Positions 37,501-44,434 of a stretch of 64,000 nt of DNA are shown one piece after another. The position numbers were made by a program, and so were the translations under genes. A model generated the notes under the pieces. That model ran no database searches. It worked only from the letters and a program-made list of their open reading frames with translations, and had not been told where the DNA came from. Every line of letters begins with the position of its first letter. The first letter of the stretch is position 1. Source of the stretch: Thalassomonas viridans (GTDB lineage Bacteria; Pseudomonadota; Gammaproteobacteria; Enterobacterales; Alteromonadaceae); the NCBI RefSeq assembly GCF_000948985.2, contig NZ_CP059733.1:5022001-5086000 (forward strand), given 5' to 3'.

Positions 37501-38964
37501 AGCAATACCTATAATGCCGACGGCTCCAGCAGCTGGACCAGTGCAGACGGCTCAAGCGGTACCTATAACGCCGACGGCAGCGGCAGCGAAACTTATGCCG
37601 ACGGCTCCTCCAGCAGCTGGGCCCCGGACGGCAGCGGCCACTGGGATGACGGCCAGGGCAATTCCAGCACCTGGCATGCCGACGGCAGCGGCAGCTGGAC
37701 CAGCTCTGACGGCTCAAGCGGCACCTACAATGCCGACGGCTCCAGCAGCTGGACCAACAGCGACGGCTCCAGCGGCACCTATAATGCCGACGGCAGCGGC
37801 AGCTACACCTCGGCCGACGGCATCACCGAAACCTGGGATGCCCAGGGCAATATCACCTATACCGATGCCGCGGGTAATGATCTCGGCGACGGCGGCACGG
37901 GGGAAGTTATCGGCGATGACGGCACTACCTATACCTATAACGAAGACGGCTCGGGTACTGCGGTTCATCCTGACGGCACGGTGGAAACCTGGAACAGCGA
38001 CGGCTCCGGCTCTATCGCCTTTGCCGACGGTTCGGTGGAAACCTGGGATGGCCAGGGGGGCGGCAGCTGGGATGACGGTATGGGCAACACCAACACCTGG
38101 AGCAACGACGGCAGCGGCAGCTGGAGCAGCAGTGACGGCTCAAGCGGCTCCTGGTCCGCCGACGGCAGTTCCACCTATACCGGGGCCGACGGCTCCAGCA
38201 ATACCTATAATGCCGACGGCTCCAGCAGCTGGACCTCGGCTGACGGCTCAAGCGGCACCTATAATGCCGACGGCTCCGGCAGCGAAACCTATGCCGACGG
38301 CTCCTCCAGCAGCTGGGACGGCCAGGGGGGCGGCAGCTGGGATGACGGCATGGGCAACACCAGCACCTGGCATGCCGACGGCAGTGGCAGCTGGACCAGC
38401 TCTGACGGCTCAAGCGGTACCTATAACAGCGACGGCTCCAGCAGCTGGACCAACAGCGACGGCTCAAGCGGTACCTATAATGCCGACGGCAGCGGCAGCT
38501 ACACCTCAGCCGACGGTATTACCGAAACCTGGGATGCCCAGGGCAATATCACCTATACCGATGCCGCAGGTAACGACCTCGGCGCTGGCGGCACCGGCGA
38601 TGTTACCGGCGATAACGGCACCCAATATACCTATAACGAAGACGGCTCAGGCACGGCCACCCACCCTGACGGCACGGTGGAAACCTGGAATGCCGACGGC
38701 TCCGGCTCTATCGCCTATAGTGACGGCTCGGTGGAAACCTGGGACGGCCAGGGCAACGGCAGCTGGGACGACGGTATGGGTAACACCAGCACCTGGAATG
38801 CCGACGGCTCCGGCAGCTGGACCAACAGTGACGGCAGCCATGGCTCCTGGGCGAGCGACGGCAGCTCCACTTATACCGAAGCCAACGGTACCACCTGGAA
38901 TTACAACCCGGACGGTAGCGGCAGCGTAACTTATGCCGACGGCACAACCGAGCAGTGGACCTGA
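34519..38964 (+). CDS. Giant Asp/Gly/Ser/Trp nonapeptide-repeat protein
   Basis: 1481 residues, no family recognised. Residues 1-25 are basic and end in SKLEDRIAPGG; there is no classical signal peptide. An Ala/Pro/Asp/Thr-rich linker runs to about residue 80. The remainder is a tandem repeat of about nine residues (DGS, two small residues, Trp or Tyr, three more), nested in a 232-residue super-repeat. I see no cysteine, and after the N-terminus almost no Lys or Arg, so it is very acidic. The repeat suggests a beta-roll or solenoid, possibly Ca-binding, but it is not the GGxGxDxUx RTX motif. A surface or secreted role is inferred from the downstream HlyD/TolC genes. The N-terminal LEDRIAP resembles LExR-type motifs seen near the start of other giant bacterial surface proteins. 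Confidence 0.85.
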   Translation: MANKKTSKQLKTKVESQVSKLEDRIAPGGIGGLVGDLGADTATADDTGTASDQPPAADATTSDAPPAEDAPPPGDVTGEQETVYTDNGDGSGSAVYPDGSVETWEADGSGTWDDGMGNSSSWNSDGSGSWQSSDGSSGTYNSDGSSSWTNSDGSSGTYNSDGSGSYTSADGVTETWDAQGNITYTDAAGNDMGDAGGTGVVTGDDGTEYNYDSDGSGSAVSPDGTVETWNADGSGSIAYADGSMETWDGQGGGSWDDGQGNSSTWSSDGSGSWTSSDGSSGSWSADGSSSYTGADGSYNIYNADGSGSWGDGQGNSGTWNADGSGSETYADGSSSSWSPDGSGSWDDGQGNSSTWHADGSGSWTSSDGSSGTYNSDGSSSWTNSDGSSGSYNSDGSGSYTSPDGTTETWDAQGNVTYTDAAGNVLGEGGTGTVTADDGTTYTYNEDGSGTASHPDGSVETWNSDGSGSIAYSDGSIETWDGQGGGSWDDGMGNSSTWHADGSGSYTGSDGSSGTWSADGSSSYYNADGSYNTYNADGSGSWGDGQGNSGTWNADGSGSETYADGSSSSWNSDGSGHWDDGQGNSSTWHADGSGSWTSSDGSSGSYNSDGSSSWTNSDGSSGTYNADGSGSYTAADGSSEVWDAEGNITYYDANGDTSTGEGGTGVVTGDDGTTYTYNEDGSGTAVHPDGTVETWNSDGSGSIAFADGSVETWDGQGGGSWDDGMGNTSTWHADGSGSWTGSDGSSSSWSADGSSTYTGADGSYSTYNADGSGSWGDGQGNSGTWNSDGSGSETYADGSSNSWAPDGSGHWDDGMGNSSTWHADGSGSWTSSDGSSGSYNSDGSSSWTNSDGSSGTYNADGSGSYTSPDGTTETWDAQGNITYTDAAGNVLGEGGTGTVTADDGTTYTYNEDGSGTAHRPDGTVESWNADGSGSIAYSDGSVETWDGQGGGSWDDGMGNTNTWNADGSGSWTSSDGSSGSWSADGSSTYTGADGSSNTYNADGSSSWTSADGSSGTYNADGSGSETYADGSSSSWAPDGSGHWDDGQGNSSTWHADGSGSWTSSDGSSGTYNADGSSSWTNSDGSSGTYNADGSGSYTSADGITETWDAQGNITYTDAAGNDLGDGGTGEVIGDDGTTYTYNEDGSGTAVHPDGTVETWNSDGSGSIAFADGSVETWDGQGGGSWDDGMGNTNTWSNDGSGSWSSSDGSSGSWSADGSSTYTGADGSSNTYNADGSSSWTSADGSSGTYNADGSGSETYADGSSSSWDGQGGGSWDDGMGNTSTWHADGSGSWTSSDGSSGTYNSDGSSSWTNSDGSSGTYNADGSGSYTSADGITETWDAQGNITYTDAAGNDLGAGGTGDVTGDNGTQYTYNEDGSGTATHPDGTVETWNADGSGSIAYSDGSVETWDGQGNGSWDDGMGNTSTWNADGSGSWTNSDGSHGSWASDGSSTYTEANGTTWNYNPDGSGSVTYADGTTEQWT
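35128..38964 (+). repeat. 696-bp (232-residue) tandem super-repeats
   Basis: The marker GAT at the start of each unit (encoding D-[DN]-G-T-x-Y) falls at 35128, 35824, 36523, 37219, 37915 and 38611. The intervals are 696, 699, 696, 696 and 696 bp. The last unit is partial and ends at the stop; a shortened unit precedes the first. Units differ by scattered substitutions and internal swaps of the 27-bp subunits. Confidence 0.9.
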
Positions 38965-38980
38965 TGCCTTTTATGTCATA

Positions 38981-39000
38981 TTGGCTTCCCAGGAAGCCAA
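38981..39000 (+). other. Inverted repeat after the giant gene stop
   Basis: TTGGCTTCC (38981-38989) and GGAAGCCAA (38992-39000) are a perfect 9-bp inverted repeat with a 2-nt centre. It lies between the real stop and the duplicated gene tail. No T-run follows. Confidence 0.6.
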
Positions 39001-39082
39001 CGGGCTCAACCGGCTGGAATTACAACCCGCACGGTAGCGGCAGCGTAACCTATGCCGACGGCACAACCGAGCAGTGGAGTTA
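38993..39082 (+). pseudogene. Duplicated 3' end of the giant repeat gene
   Basis: Positions 39014-39078 match 38895-38959, inside the gene's last codons, at 63 of 65 bases. Similarity extends weakly back to about 38993. The copy encodes WNYNPHGSGSVTYADGTTEQ then WS and a TAA at 39080-39082. It is offset by 119 bp, not a multiple of three, so it is out of frame with the gene and has no start of its own. Confidence 0.75.
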
Positions 39083-39191
39083 ATACCGGCCCCTGCTCCA
39101 TGATGTTTGGTGCAGGAAGCTTAAATTTTGTTATCAAGCAGAGAAATGTTGTTTACCACTAGTTTGACTTTAATACCCAAGGAGAATGGAT

Positions 39192-39335
39192 ATGACTATT
39201 CCACAAAATAAACTGAACGAAGTAAGAACAGCGGCAAGTGCGGCCATGGCGCGCTCCAAAGCAAGACAGGCGCAAATTACCGCCAATGTACACCAGATCA
39301 AGGCCAGGCAGGTCACTAACCGGCCCCGGCCTTAA
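39192..39335 (+). CDS. Small basic peptide (47 residues)
   Basis: A short ORF with an excellent Shine-Dalgarno (AAGGAGA, 6 nt before ATG 39192; an ATG at 39186 is also in frame). It is followed closely by a strong terminator. The product starts MTIPQNKLNEVR, is rich in Ala, Arg, Gln and Lys, is predicted helical, ends TNRPRP, and has no Cys or hydrophobic segment. It lies between the giant repeat gene and the export genes. It could be a small cargo, a chaperone-like partner or a regulator; I do not recognise it. Confidence 0.6.
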   Translation: MTIPQNKLNEVRTAASAAMARSKARQAQITANVHQIKARQVTNRPRP

Positions 39336-39378
39336 GCCCTCCGGGAGCGGCTCAAGCCCTGCCCCCCGATAAACACAG

Positions 39379-39418
39379 GACTTGCCGGAAAATGGCTGTT
39401 CCGGCAAGTCTTTCTTTT
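39379..39418 (+). terminator. Intrinsic terminator after small ORF
   Basis: GACTTGCCGGAA (39379-39390) and TTCCGGCAAGTC (39399-39410) form a perfect 12-bp stem, followed by TTTCTTTT. It separates the cargo-like genes from the export operon. Confidence 0.9.
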
Positions 39419-39580
39419 GCTTATTGCCTAAGCTCCCGGTTCAACGCCGTTTATTGGTTTTGCTTTTACTATAAGTTGGACCCTTAGTTCATTCTTGAGG
39501 AGAAATATCGTCTATTCTTAATAACATAGGAACAATTAGTCTTCACTTTTTAATGCCTTAACCGGCAGGGCAAAGCAATT

Positions 39581-41551
39581 TTGGACGCTCAACAACAACA
39601 AATACGCCAACTGGAAAAAACGATCAAACGCCTGACGATTTCACGCCAGCTTTTACAGGAATTTATCAGTAATGTAAAAGGAGTGAAGCAGCTGGTGGCG
39701 ATCGTTTTTGACCGGGTACTGGAAGCCCTGGATGCAGAATCCGGCTCTTTATGGCTGGTGGATAAGGCGAAAAGCCAAAATGTCTGTCACCTGGCAAAAG
39801 GCACGGCAAAAAACCGGGTGATCGGCCTGCGTTTACCTTTTGGTGTCGGCGTCGTCGGCGCCGTGGTGGAAAGCCAACAACCCGAGCTGATCATGGATTG
39901 CGGCAAAGATCCCCGCTTTAATGCCGAAGTGGATAAAAACACCGGCTTTGTCACCCACTCCATGATTTGTGTGCCCCTGACCGTAAGCAACGAGTCTTAC
40001 GGCGCCATCCAGGTGATCAACAAGAAAAGCGGCGTCAACCACAGGTTCGACGAAGAAGATTGCGAGCTGGTGAAAGAGCTGGCGGTTGCCGCCTCCCTGT
40101 CGATGCGAAATGCCCGCCTGCTGGAAGTGGAAAGCCTGGTCAAGGAAATGCACATCCTGATGACCATTTCCAAGGAAGTGGTGGCTACTTTGGATATTGA
40201 GCAGGTGCTCGACTATGTCGTCAATAAAACCAATGAACTGGTGGAAATCACCGGCGGCGCCATCGCCTTATGGGATGAAAACCGTAAAGAGCTCAAACTC
40301 AGGGTATTATCCGGCGGCGAAGCCATAGACATCAAACAGGAAAAACAGCAGGGGCTGCTGGCCCTGATGGAACAAATCCGTACCCTGGGACGAAGCTCTT
40401 ATGTCGCCGACCGGCTAAGTTATAAGAAAAGCCTCAAAGGCGGCGCCAATGCCTGGCTCAACTACCTGGAAAAACATGAATTAAACGCCTTTTGGGCGGT
40501 GCCCCTTGAAGATGATGAAGGCGTCCTGGGGGTGCTCTGGTTTGAAAGCGACAACTCCCATTTTGCCGGCCAGGGGAAAACCGATTTGCTGCATATCCTG
40601 GCCACCCAGGCCACTGTGGCCCTGCGCAATGCCAGCCTGTTTAAAAGCATTCCCTTTAGCGCCACTTTAAGCAATATCGGGCAAAAAGGACAAAAAATGC
40701 TGGCCACGGGCAAAAAGAAATCCCTGACCCTGATTTTAGCCTCGATATTACTGATCGAAGTGCTGCATTATGCCCCCTTCTTCCGCTTTGTCTCCGGCCA
40801 GACCATAGTCGAAGCCAGGCTCGGGATCGGCGCCTTTTTGCCCGTGGCCGGACGGGTGGAGCATATCCTGGTCAAAGAAGGACAGACGGTGAAATCCGGA
40901 GACATTATCGCCAAACTCGATCCCGCCCTGCCCAGGCTGACCCTGGTGGAAGCCGAAGCCAAACTGGCCATTTTAGACCGGCAGATCATCGAAGCCCGGG
41001 CCGACTCGGATGCCGCCCTGATGAGCAAGTCCGCCATAGAACGGGCGGCGGTAAAAGCCCAGGTGGTGAAAGCCAGGTATGATCTGGAGCAGATAAATAT
41101 CCGCGCGCCTGTCGACGGCATAGTCCTGACCCCCAGGCCGCAGGAGCTCACCGGGCGCTATTTTGCCCTGGGGGAAGAAATCATGCGTTTCGTCAATCCC
41201 GAAAACCTGCTGGTAATCGTCCATATCCCGGAAACCGACCTCACCGACATCGAAGTGGGCCAGCGGGTCAAAGGGGTGCTGCGTTCCCAACCAGGAGAGT
41301 ATTTTACCGGTATCGTCCGCCATGTCGGCCAGGCCTATGAAACCCCCAACACCGTACTGGAGTCGACTTCCGAGCTGGAAAGCGAAGAAACCAATACCGG
41401 CTTTATTGCCGAAGTGGAAATCGCCCATGCCCCCTACCAGCTGCGCCCCGGCATGACAGGTCAGGCCATTATCAGCACCCCGAAAACCTCGGCCCTGGTG
41501 AAAATATGGCGCCGGATCAGCAACTTCTTTGCTTTTAATTTCGGCTGGTGA
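39581..41551 (+). CDS. GAF-GAF-HlyD fusion membrane protein
   Basis: 656 residues. Two cytoplasmic GAF domains (about 25-180 and 185-352) precede a single membrane helix (about 380-398). A periplasmic adaptor of the HlyD type follows: a lipoyl-like half (GRVEHILVKEGQTVKSGDII, about 424-443), a coiled-coil hairpin (about 452-505), the other half (INIRAPVDGIVLTP) and a beta-barrel/membrane-proximal region. The start is TTG 39581; an in-frame stop lies 30 nt upstream and no ATG is nearby. It would couple a small-molecule or redox sensor to an envelope-spanning conduit. First gene of a four-gene operon, overlapping the next by 4 nt. Confidence 0.88.
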   Translation: MDAQQQQIRQLEKTIKRLTISRQLLQEFISNVKGVKQLVAIVFDRVLEALDAESGSLWLVDKAKSQNVCHLAKGTAKNRVIGLRLPFGVGVVGAVVESQQPELIMDCGKDPRFNAEVDKNTGFVTHSMICVPLTVSNESYGAIQVINKKSGVNHRFDEEDCELVKELAVAASLSMRNARLLEVESLVKEMHILMTISKEVVATLDIEQVLDYVVNKTNELVEITGGAIALWDENRKELKLRVLSGGEAIDIKQEKQQGLLALMEQIRTLGRSSYVADRLSYKKSLKGGANAWLNYLEKHELNAFWAVPLEDDEGVLGVLWFESDNSHFAGQGKTDLLHILATQATVALRNASLFKSIPFSATLSNIGQKGQKMLATGKKKSLTLILASILLIEVLHYAPFFRFVSGQTIVEARLGIGAFLPVAGRVEHILVKEGQTVKSGDIIAKLDPALPRLTLVEAEAKLAILDRQIIEARADSDAALMSKSAIERAAVKAQVVKARYDLEQINIRAPVDGIVLTPRPQELTGRYFALGEEIMRFVNPENLLVIVHIPETDLTDIEVGQRVKGVLRSQPGEYFTGIVRHVGQAYETPNTVLESTSELESEETNTGFIAEVEIAHAPYQLRPGMTGQAIISTPKTSALVKIWRRISNFFAFNFGW

Positions 41552-43635
41552 GCATGGAAGCCATTATTCCGCCGCCGCTGAGGCTTGATTTAAAAATCCG
41601 TGAACTGGTGCAGCGGGGCAAAACCACCTATGTCATCAAGGAGCCGGACAAACAGGAGTATTACCATTTCGATCAGGCCCAATACCAGATGCTGACCCTG
41701 TTTGACAATGAGAAAACCCTGGAGCAGCTGGTAGAAATCTTTAACCGCCAGTCACCGCACTATGAATTTGACTTGCAGGCCTTGCACGACATTTACGACT
41801 CCTGCAAGGACTTACAGCTACTCAAGCGTACCCGCCAGGAAGAAACCGCCGCCCTGCTGGAAAGAAACCGGGAAGAGAGGCGGAAAAAAATCCTGCAGGC
41901 CAAAGGCAGCCTGCTGTTCCTGCGTTTTCACCTGGTGGACCCCAATGCTTTTTTTGACCGCATTATAGACAGCATCCGCTTTTTATGGTCGCCGGCGGCG
42001 GTACGCTGGCAAATCGCCCTGGTGGCGACCGCCTTTATTCTTGTCCTGTTCCAGGGGGAGCGTTTCCTGCAGGACTTTAACCGCATTTATCTCAGCAACC
42101 AAGGCAACCTCGGCGGCCTGCTCGCCATCTGGTTTATTGCCCTGGGAGCCATCGCCCTGCACGAATGCGGCCATGGCCTGACCTGCAAACATTACGGCGG
42201 CGACGTCCACGATATGGGCTTTTTATTTCTGGCTTTCCAGCCCTGCCTGTACTGTAATGTCAACGATGCCTGGCTGTTTGAGCATAAGCGCCATAAAATC
42301 TATGTCGCCCTGGCCGGGGTCTGGGTCGAGCTGCTGCTGGCGGCGCTGGCCGCCCTGTTGTGGCTACTGATCGATGTTTCCAATCCTTTGGGTTTTGTTG
42401 CTTTTGTGCTGATGACCATAAGCACCGCCAGCTCGTTATTTATCAACCTCAACCCGCTGCTGAAATTTGACGGTTATTATATCCTCACAGATATGCTGGA
42501 AATGGAAAACCTGCGGCAAAACGCCACCGCCTGGTTTTCCTGGTCCCTGAAACGTTATCTGCTGAGAATGGATGTCGAGCCGCCGCTGACCCCTTCACCG
42601 CGGGAAAAGCGCATTTACCTGATATACGGCTCCCTGGTGGCTTTATATATGACGCTGCTTTTGGGAGCCATCGCCATTATCGGCTACGGTTTTGTCTCCA
42701 GCCAGTTTGGCTTTCTCGCCAACCTCGGCTTTATCTACCTGTTTTACCTGTTAATGAAAAAGCTCACCGGCAGCTGGGGAGAAACTTTAGTGCAATGGCA
42801 TAAACACACTTTCTGGAGTTCGGCTAAACGGCAAAAACGCACCCTGCTGGGCCTGCTGCTGGTGCTGCTGGTAATGATCTTCTGGCAACCACAGATGCGT
42901 ATCCGCTCGCAGGGCATAATCGAAAGCACCAGGGTGACCCTCTATGCGCCACAGGACAGTTTCGTCCGTTATGTCGGTTATGACCGGCAAAGACAGCTCA
43001 CCGCGGGAAAAGACGCCCTGGTGATATCTTTATCCTCTCCCCAGCTCAACCTGACCAGGCAAGCTTACCTGGCGGAACAGGCGGCGCTGAGGCTGCAGCA
43101 AACCATAGCCCTGTCGGAAAAAGAACAGGCTAAAAACCGCCAGCTGCTGATCCAACTGGCGCTGGTCCGGGATAAACTCAACCAGGTGGATGATCAGCTC
43201 AGGCAACTGGATATCCCGGCACCTCCCGGCAACTGGCAGGTGGAAGGCATGCCGCCGCAGGCCCTACAGGGACGTTTTTTCAGCCAAAACGAAGAAATCC
43301 TGACCCTGGTTGCCGCCTCTGAGCGCTATATCGATGTTATCGTCGACCAGCGGGATGTTTACCTGCTGCGCACCGGCAATGCCGGACGGATAAAACTCAC
43401 CGGCAGTCCCGCCGGGATTTACCGGGGAGAAATAACCACTATCTCACCCGTGGCCACCCTGGAGGATGTCGAACAAAGCTTTAAAGTCAGGATGCAGATA
43501 ACAGCAAGCGGCAATGCTCCCCTGCCCCCCCTGGGGCTGTCCGGCGATGCCCTGATCTTTGGCGATCCCCGGCCGCTGTGGCGGCATATTTTCCATGAAA
43601 TCAGAAAAATACTGCGGGCAGACTTATGGCTATAA
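41548..43635 (+). CDS. PqqD-like / M50 peptidase / HlyD fusion protein
   Basis: About 693-695 residues. Residues 22-93 resemble a PqqD-like winged helix (RiPP recognition element type). A polytopic membrane region follows with the site-2-protease zinc motif HECGH (205-209) and NPLLKFDGYY (302-311, metal-binding Asp308). Further helices lead to one at about 432-446, then a HlyD-like periplasmic part with coiled coil (about 500-555). Start GTG 41548 overlaps the upstream stop; ATG 41554 is equally possible. The peptidase-plus-adaptor layout takes the place that an ABC transporter would have in a type I system. Proteolysis and export of the repeat protein are inferred. Confidence 0.85.
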   Translation: MSMEAIIPPPLRLDLKIRELVQRGKTTYVIKEPDKQEYYHFDQAQYQMLTLFDNEKTLEQLVEIFNRQSPHYEFDLQALHDIYDSCKDLQLLKRTRQEETAALLERNREERRKKILQAKGSLLFLRFHLVDPNAFFDRIIDSIRFLWSPAAVRWQIALVATAFILVLFQGERFLQDFNRIYLSNQGNLGGLLAIWFIALGAIALHECGHGLTCKHYGGDVHDMGFLFLAFQPCLYCNVNDAWLFEHKRHKIYVALAGVWVELLLAALAALLWLLIDVSNPLGFVAFVLMTISTASSLFINLNPLLKFDGYYILTDMLEMENLRQNATAWFSWSLKRYLLRMDVEPPLTPSPREKRIYLIYGSLVALYMTLLLGAIAIIGYGFVSSQFGFLANLGFIYLFYLLMKKLTGSWGETLVQWHKHTFWSSAKRQKRTLLGLLLVLLVMIFWQPQMRIRSQGIIESTRVTLYAPQDSFVRYVGYDRQRQLTAGKDALVISLSSPQLNLTRQAYLAEQAALRLQQTIALSEKEQAKNRQLLIQLALVRDKLNQVDDQLRQLDIPAPPGNWQVEGMPPQALQGRFFSQNEEILTLVAASERYIDVIVDQRDVYLLRTGNAGRIKLTGSPAGIYRGEITTISPVATLEDVEQSFKVRMQITASGNAPLPPLGLSGDALIFGDPRPLWRHIFHEIRKILRADLWL

Positions 43636-44420
43636 GCAAACGGATAATACCTTATTTCCTGGCAGGCGGTTTGATTGCCCTGATGCAGGCAAAAGCCGCG
43701 GAAGAGGTCGACCCCAGCATACATTTACGCGGCGTGGTCTTGCCGGAAGAGCAGGTCAAGATAGCCTTTTCACAATCGGGTTTGCTGCTTGAAATACTGG
43801 GCAACGGCAAGTCGGCGGCCAAGGGAGAGGTACTGGCACGTATAGACGACAACAAGGCCAGGGCCGATATGGATAAAAACCTGGCGTTAATGCACTCCGC
43901 CGCTTCCGCCCTGAAGGCCGCCGAGCATAAACGCAATAAAACCGCGCGCCTGGTCAGGGAAAATATCCTCTCGGATATCGCCCTGGTGGAAGCCGACTTT
44001 GAAATAGAAATGGCAAAATCGAAAGAGCAAGCCGCCCGGGCACAGCTGGCCTTGTCGAAAATCGCCCTGGCCGACTGCGTGATATACGCTCCCTTCGACG
44101 GCACTATCGTCACCCAGGATGCCAGCATCAACGAATGGGTAAAGCCGGGTACCCCGATCATGGAGTACGCCAGGTTAAGCCGGCTGGTGCTGTCGGTGGA
44201 TGTGCCCCCGGATTTTATCCGCCACCTGACCCCGGGCATGGAAACCACGATCACTATAGATAAAGAAGTTGTCGGCAAAGTGCAGCTGAAGCAGATATTT
44301 CCCCATATAGATCCCGCCAGCGGCCTGCGGCGCATCGTCTGGTCCGTGCTGCCCGGCAGCCGGCAGATGTTGTCGGGGCGTTATGTGGAACTGGAAAGCT
44401 GGCTGCCAAAGGGCCAATAA
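43626..44420 (+). CDS. HlyD-family periplasmic adaptor
   Basis: 264 residues with an N-terminal signal or anchor (LAGGLIALMQAKAA). The adaptor fold follows: VVLPEEQVKIAFSQSGLLLE, a hairpin coiled coil (about 75-140), ADCVIYAPFDGTIVTQDASI, and a beta-barrel domain. It is the third adaptor-type protein in the operon, overlaps the M50 gene by 10 nt, and lies 14 nt before the TolC gene. It probably bridges the inner-membrane parts to TolC. Confidence 0.88.
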   Translation: MAISKRIIPYFLAGGLIALMQAKAAEEVDPSIHLRGVVLPEEQVKIAFSQSGLLLEILGNGKSAAKGEVLARIDDNKARADMDKNLALMHSAASALKAAEHKRNKTARLVRENILSDIALVEADFEIEMAKSKEQAARAQLALSKIALADCVIYAPFDGTIVTQDASINEWVKPGTPIMEYARLSRLVLSVDVPPDFIRHLTPGMETTITIDKEVVGKVQLKQIFPHIDPASGLRRIVWSVLPGSRQMLSGRYVELESWLPKGQ

Positions 44421-44434
44421 CAGGGAAGCAATCA

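Noticed and set aside
34892..38947. Long open frames of up to 579 codons overlapping the giant repeat gene on both strands, with Pro/Ala/Thr- or Arg/Ser/Cys-rich products
   Set aside because: They come from the GC-rich 27-bp repeat, which lacks stops in other frames. The frame from 34519 alone has a good Shine-Dalgarno, a non-repetitive start and a coherent protein.
34900..38960. Regular 27-bp repeats resembling a CRISPR array
   Set aside because: The units are contiguous coding repeats without unique spacers, and no cas genes are present.
34519..38964. RTX toxin or adhesin with GGxGxDxUx calcium repeats
   Set aside because: The repeat is also about nine residues and Asp/Gly-rich, but the pattern is DGSxx[WY]xxx, the GGxG core is missing, and no ABC transporter is encoded nearby.
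39159..39407. 82-codon minus-strand ORF opposite the small peptide gene
   Set aside because: It crosses the terminator stem and mirrors the small ORF; it has no ribosome binding site and no conserved features that I can see.
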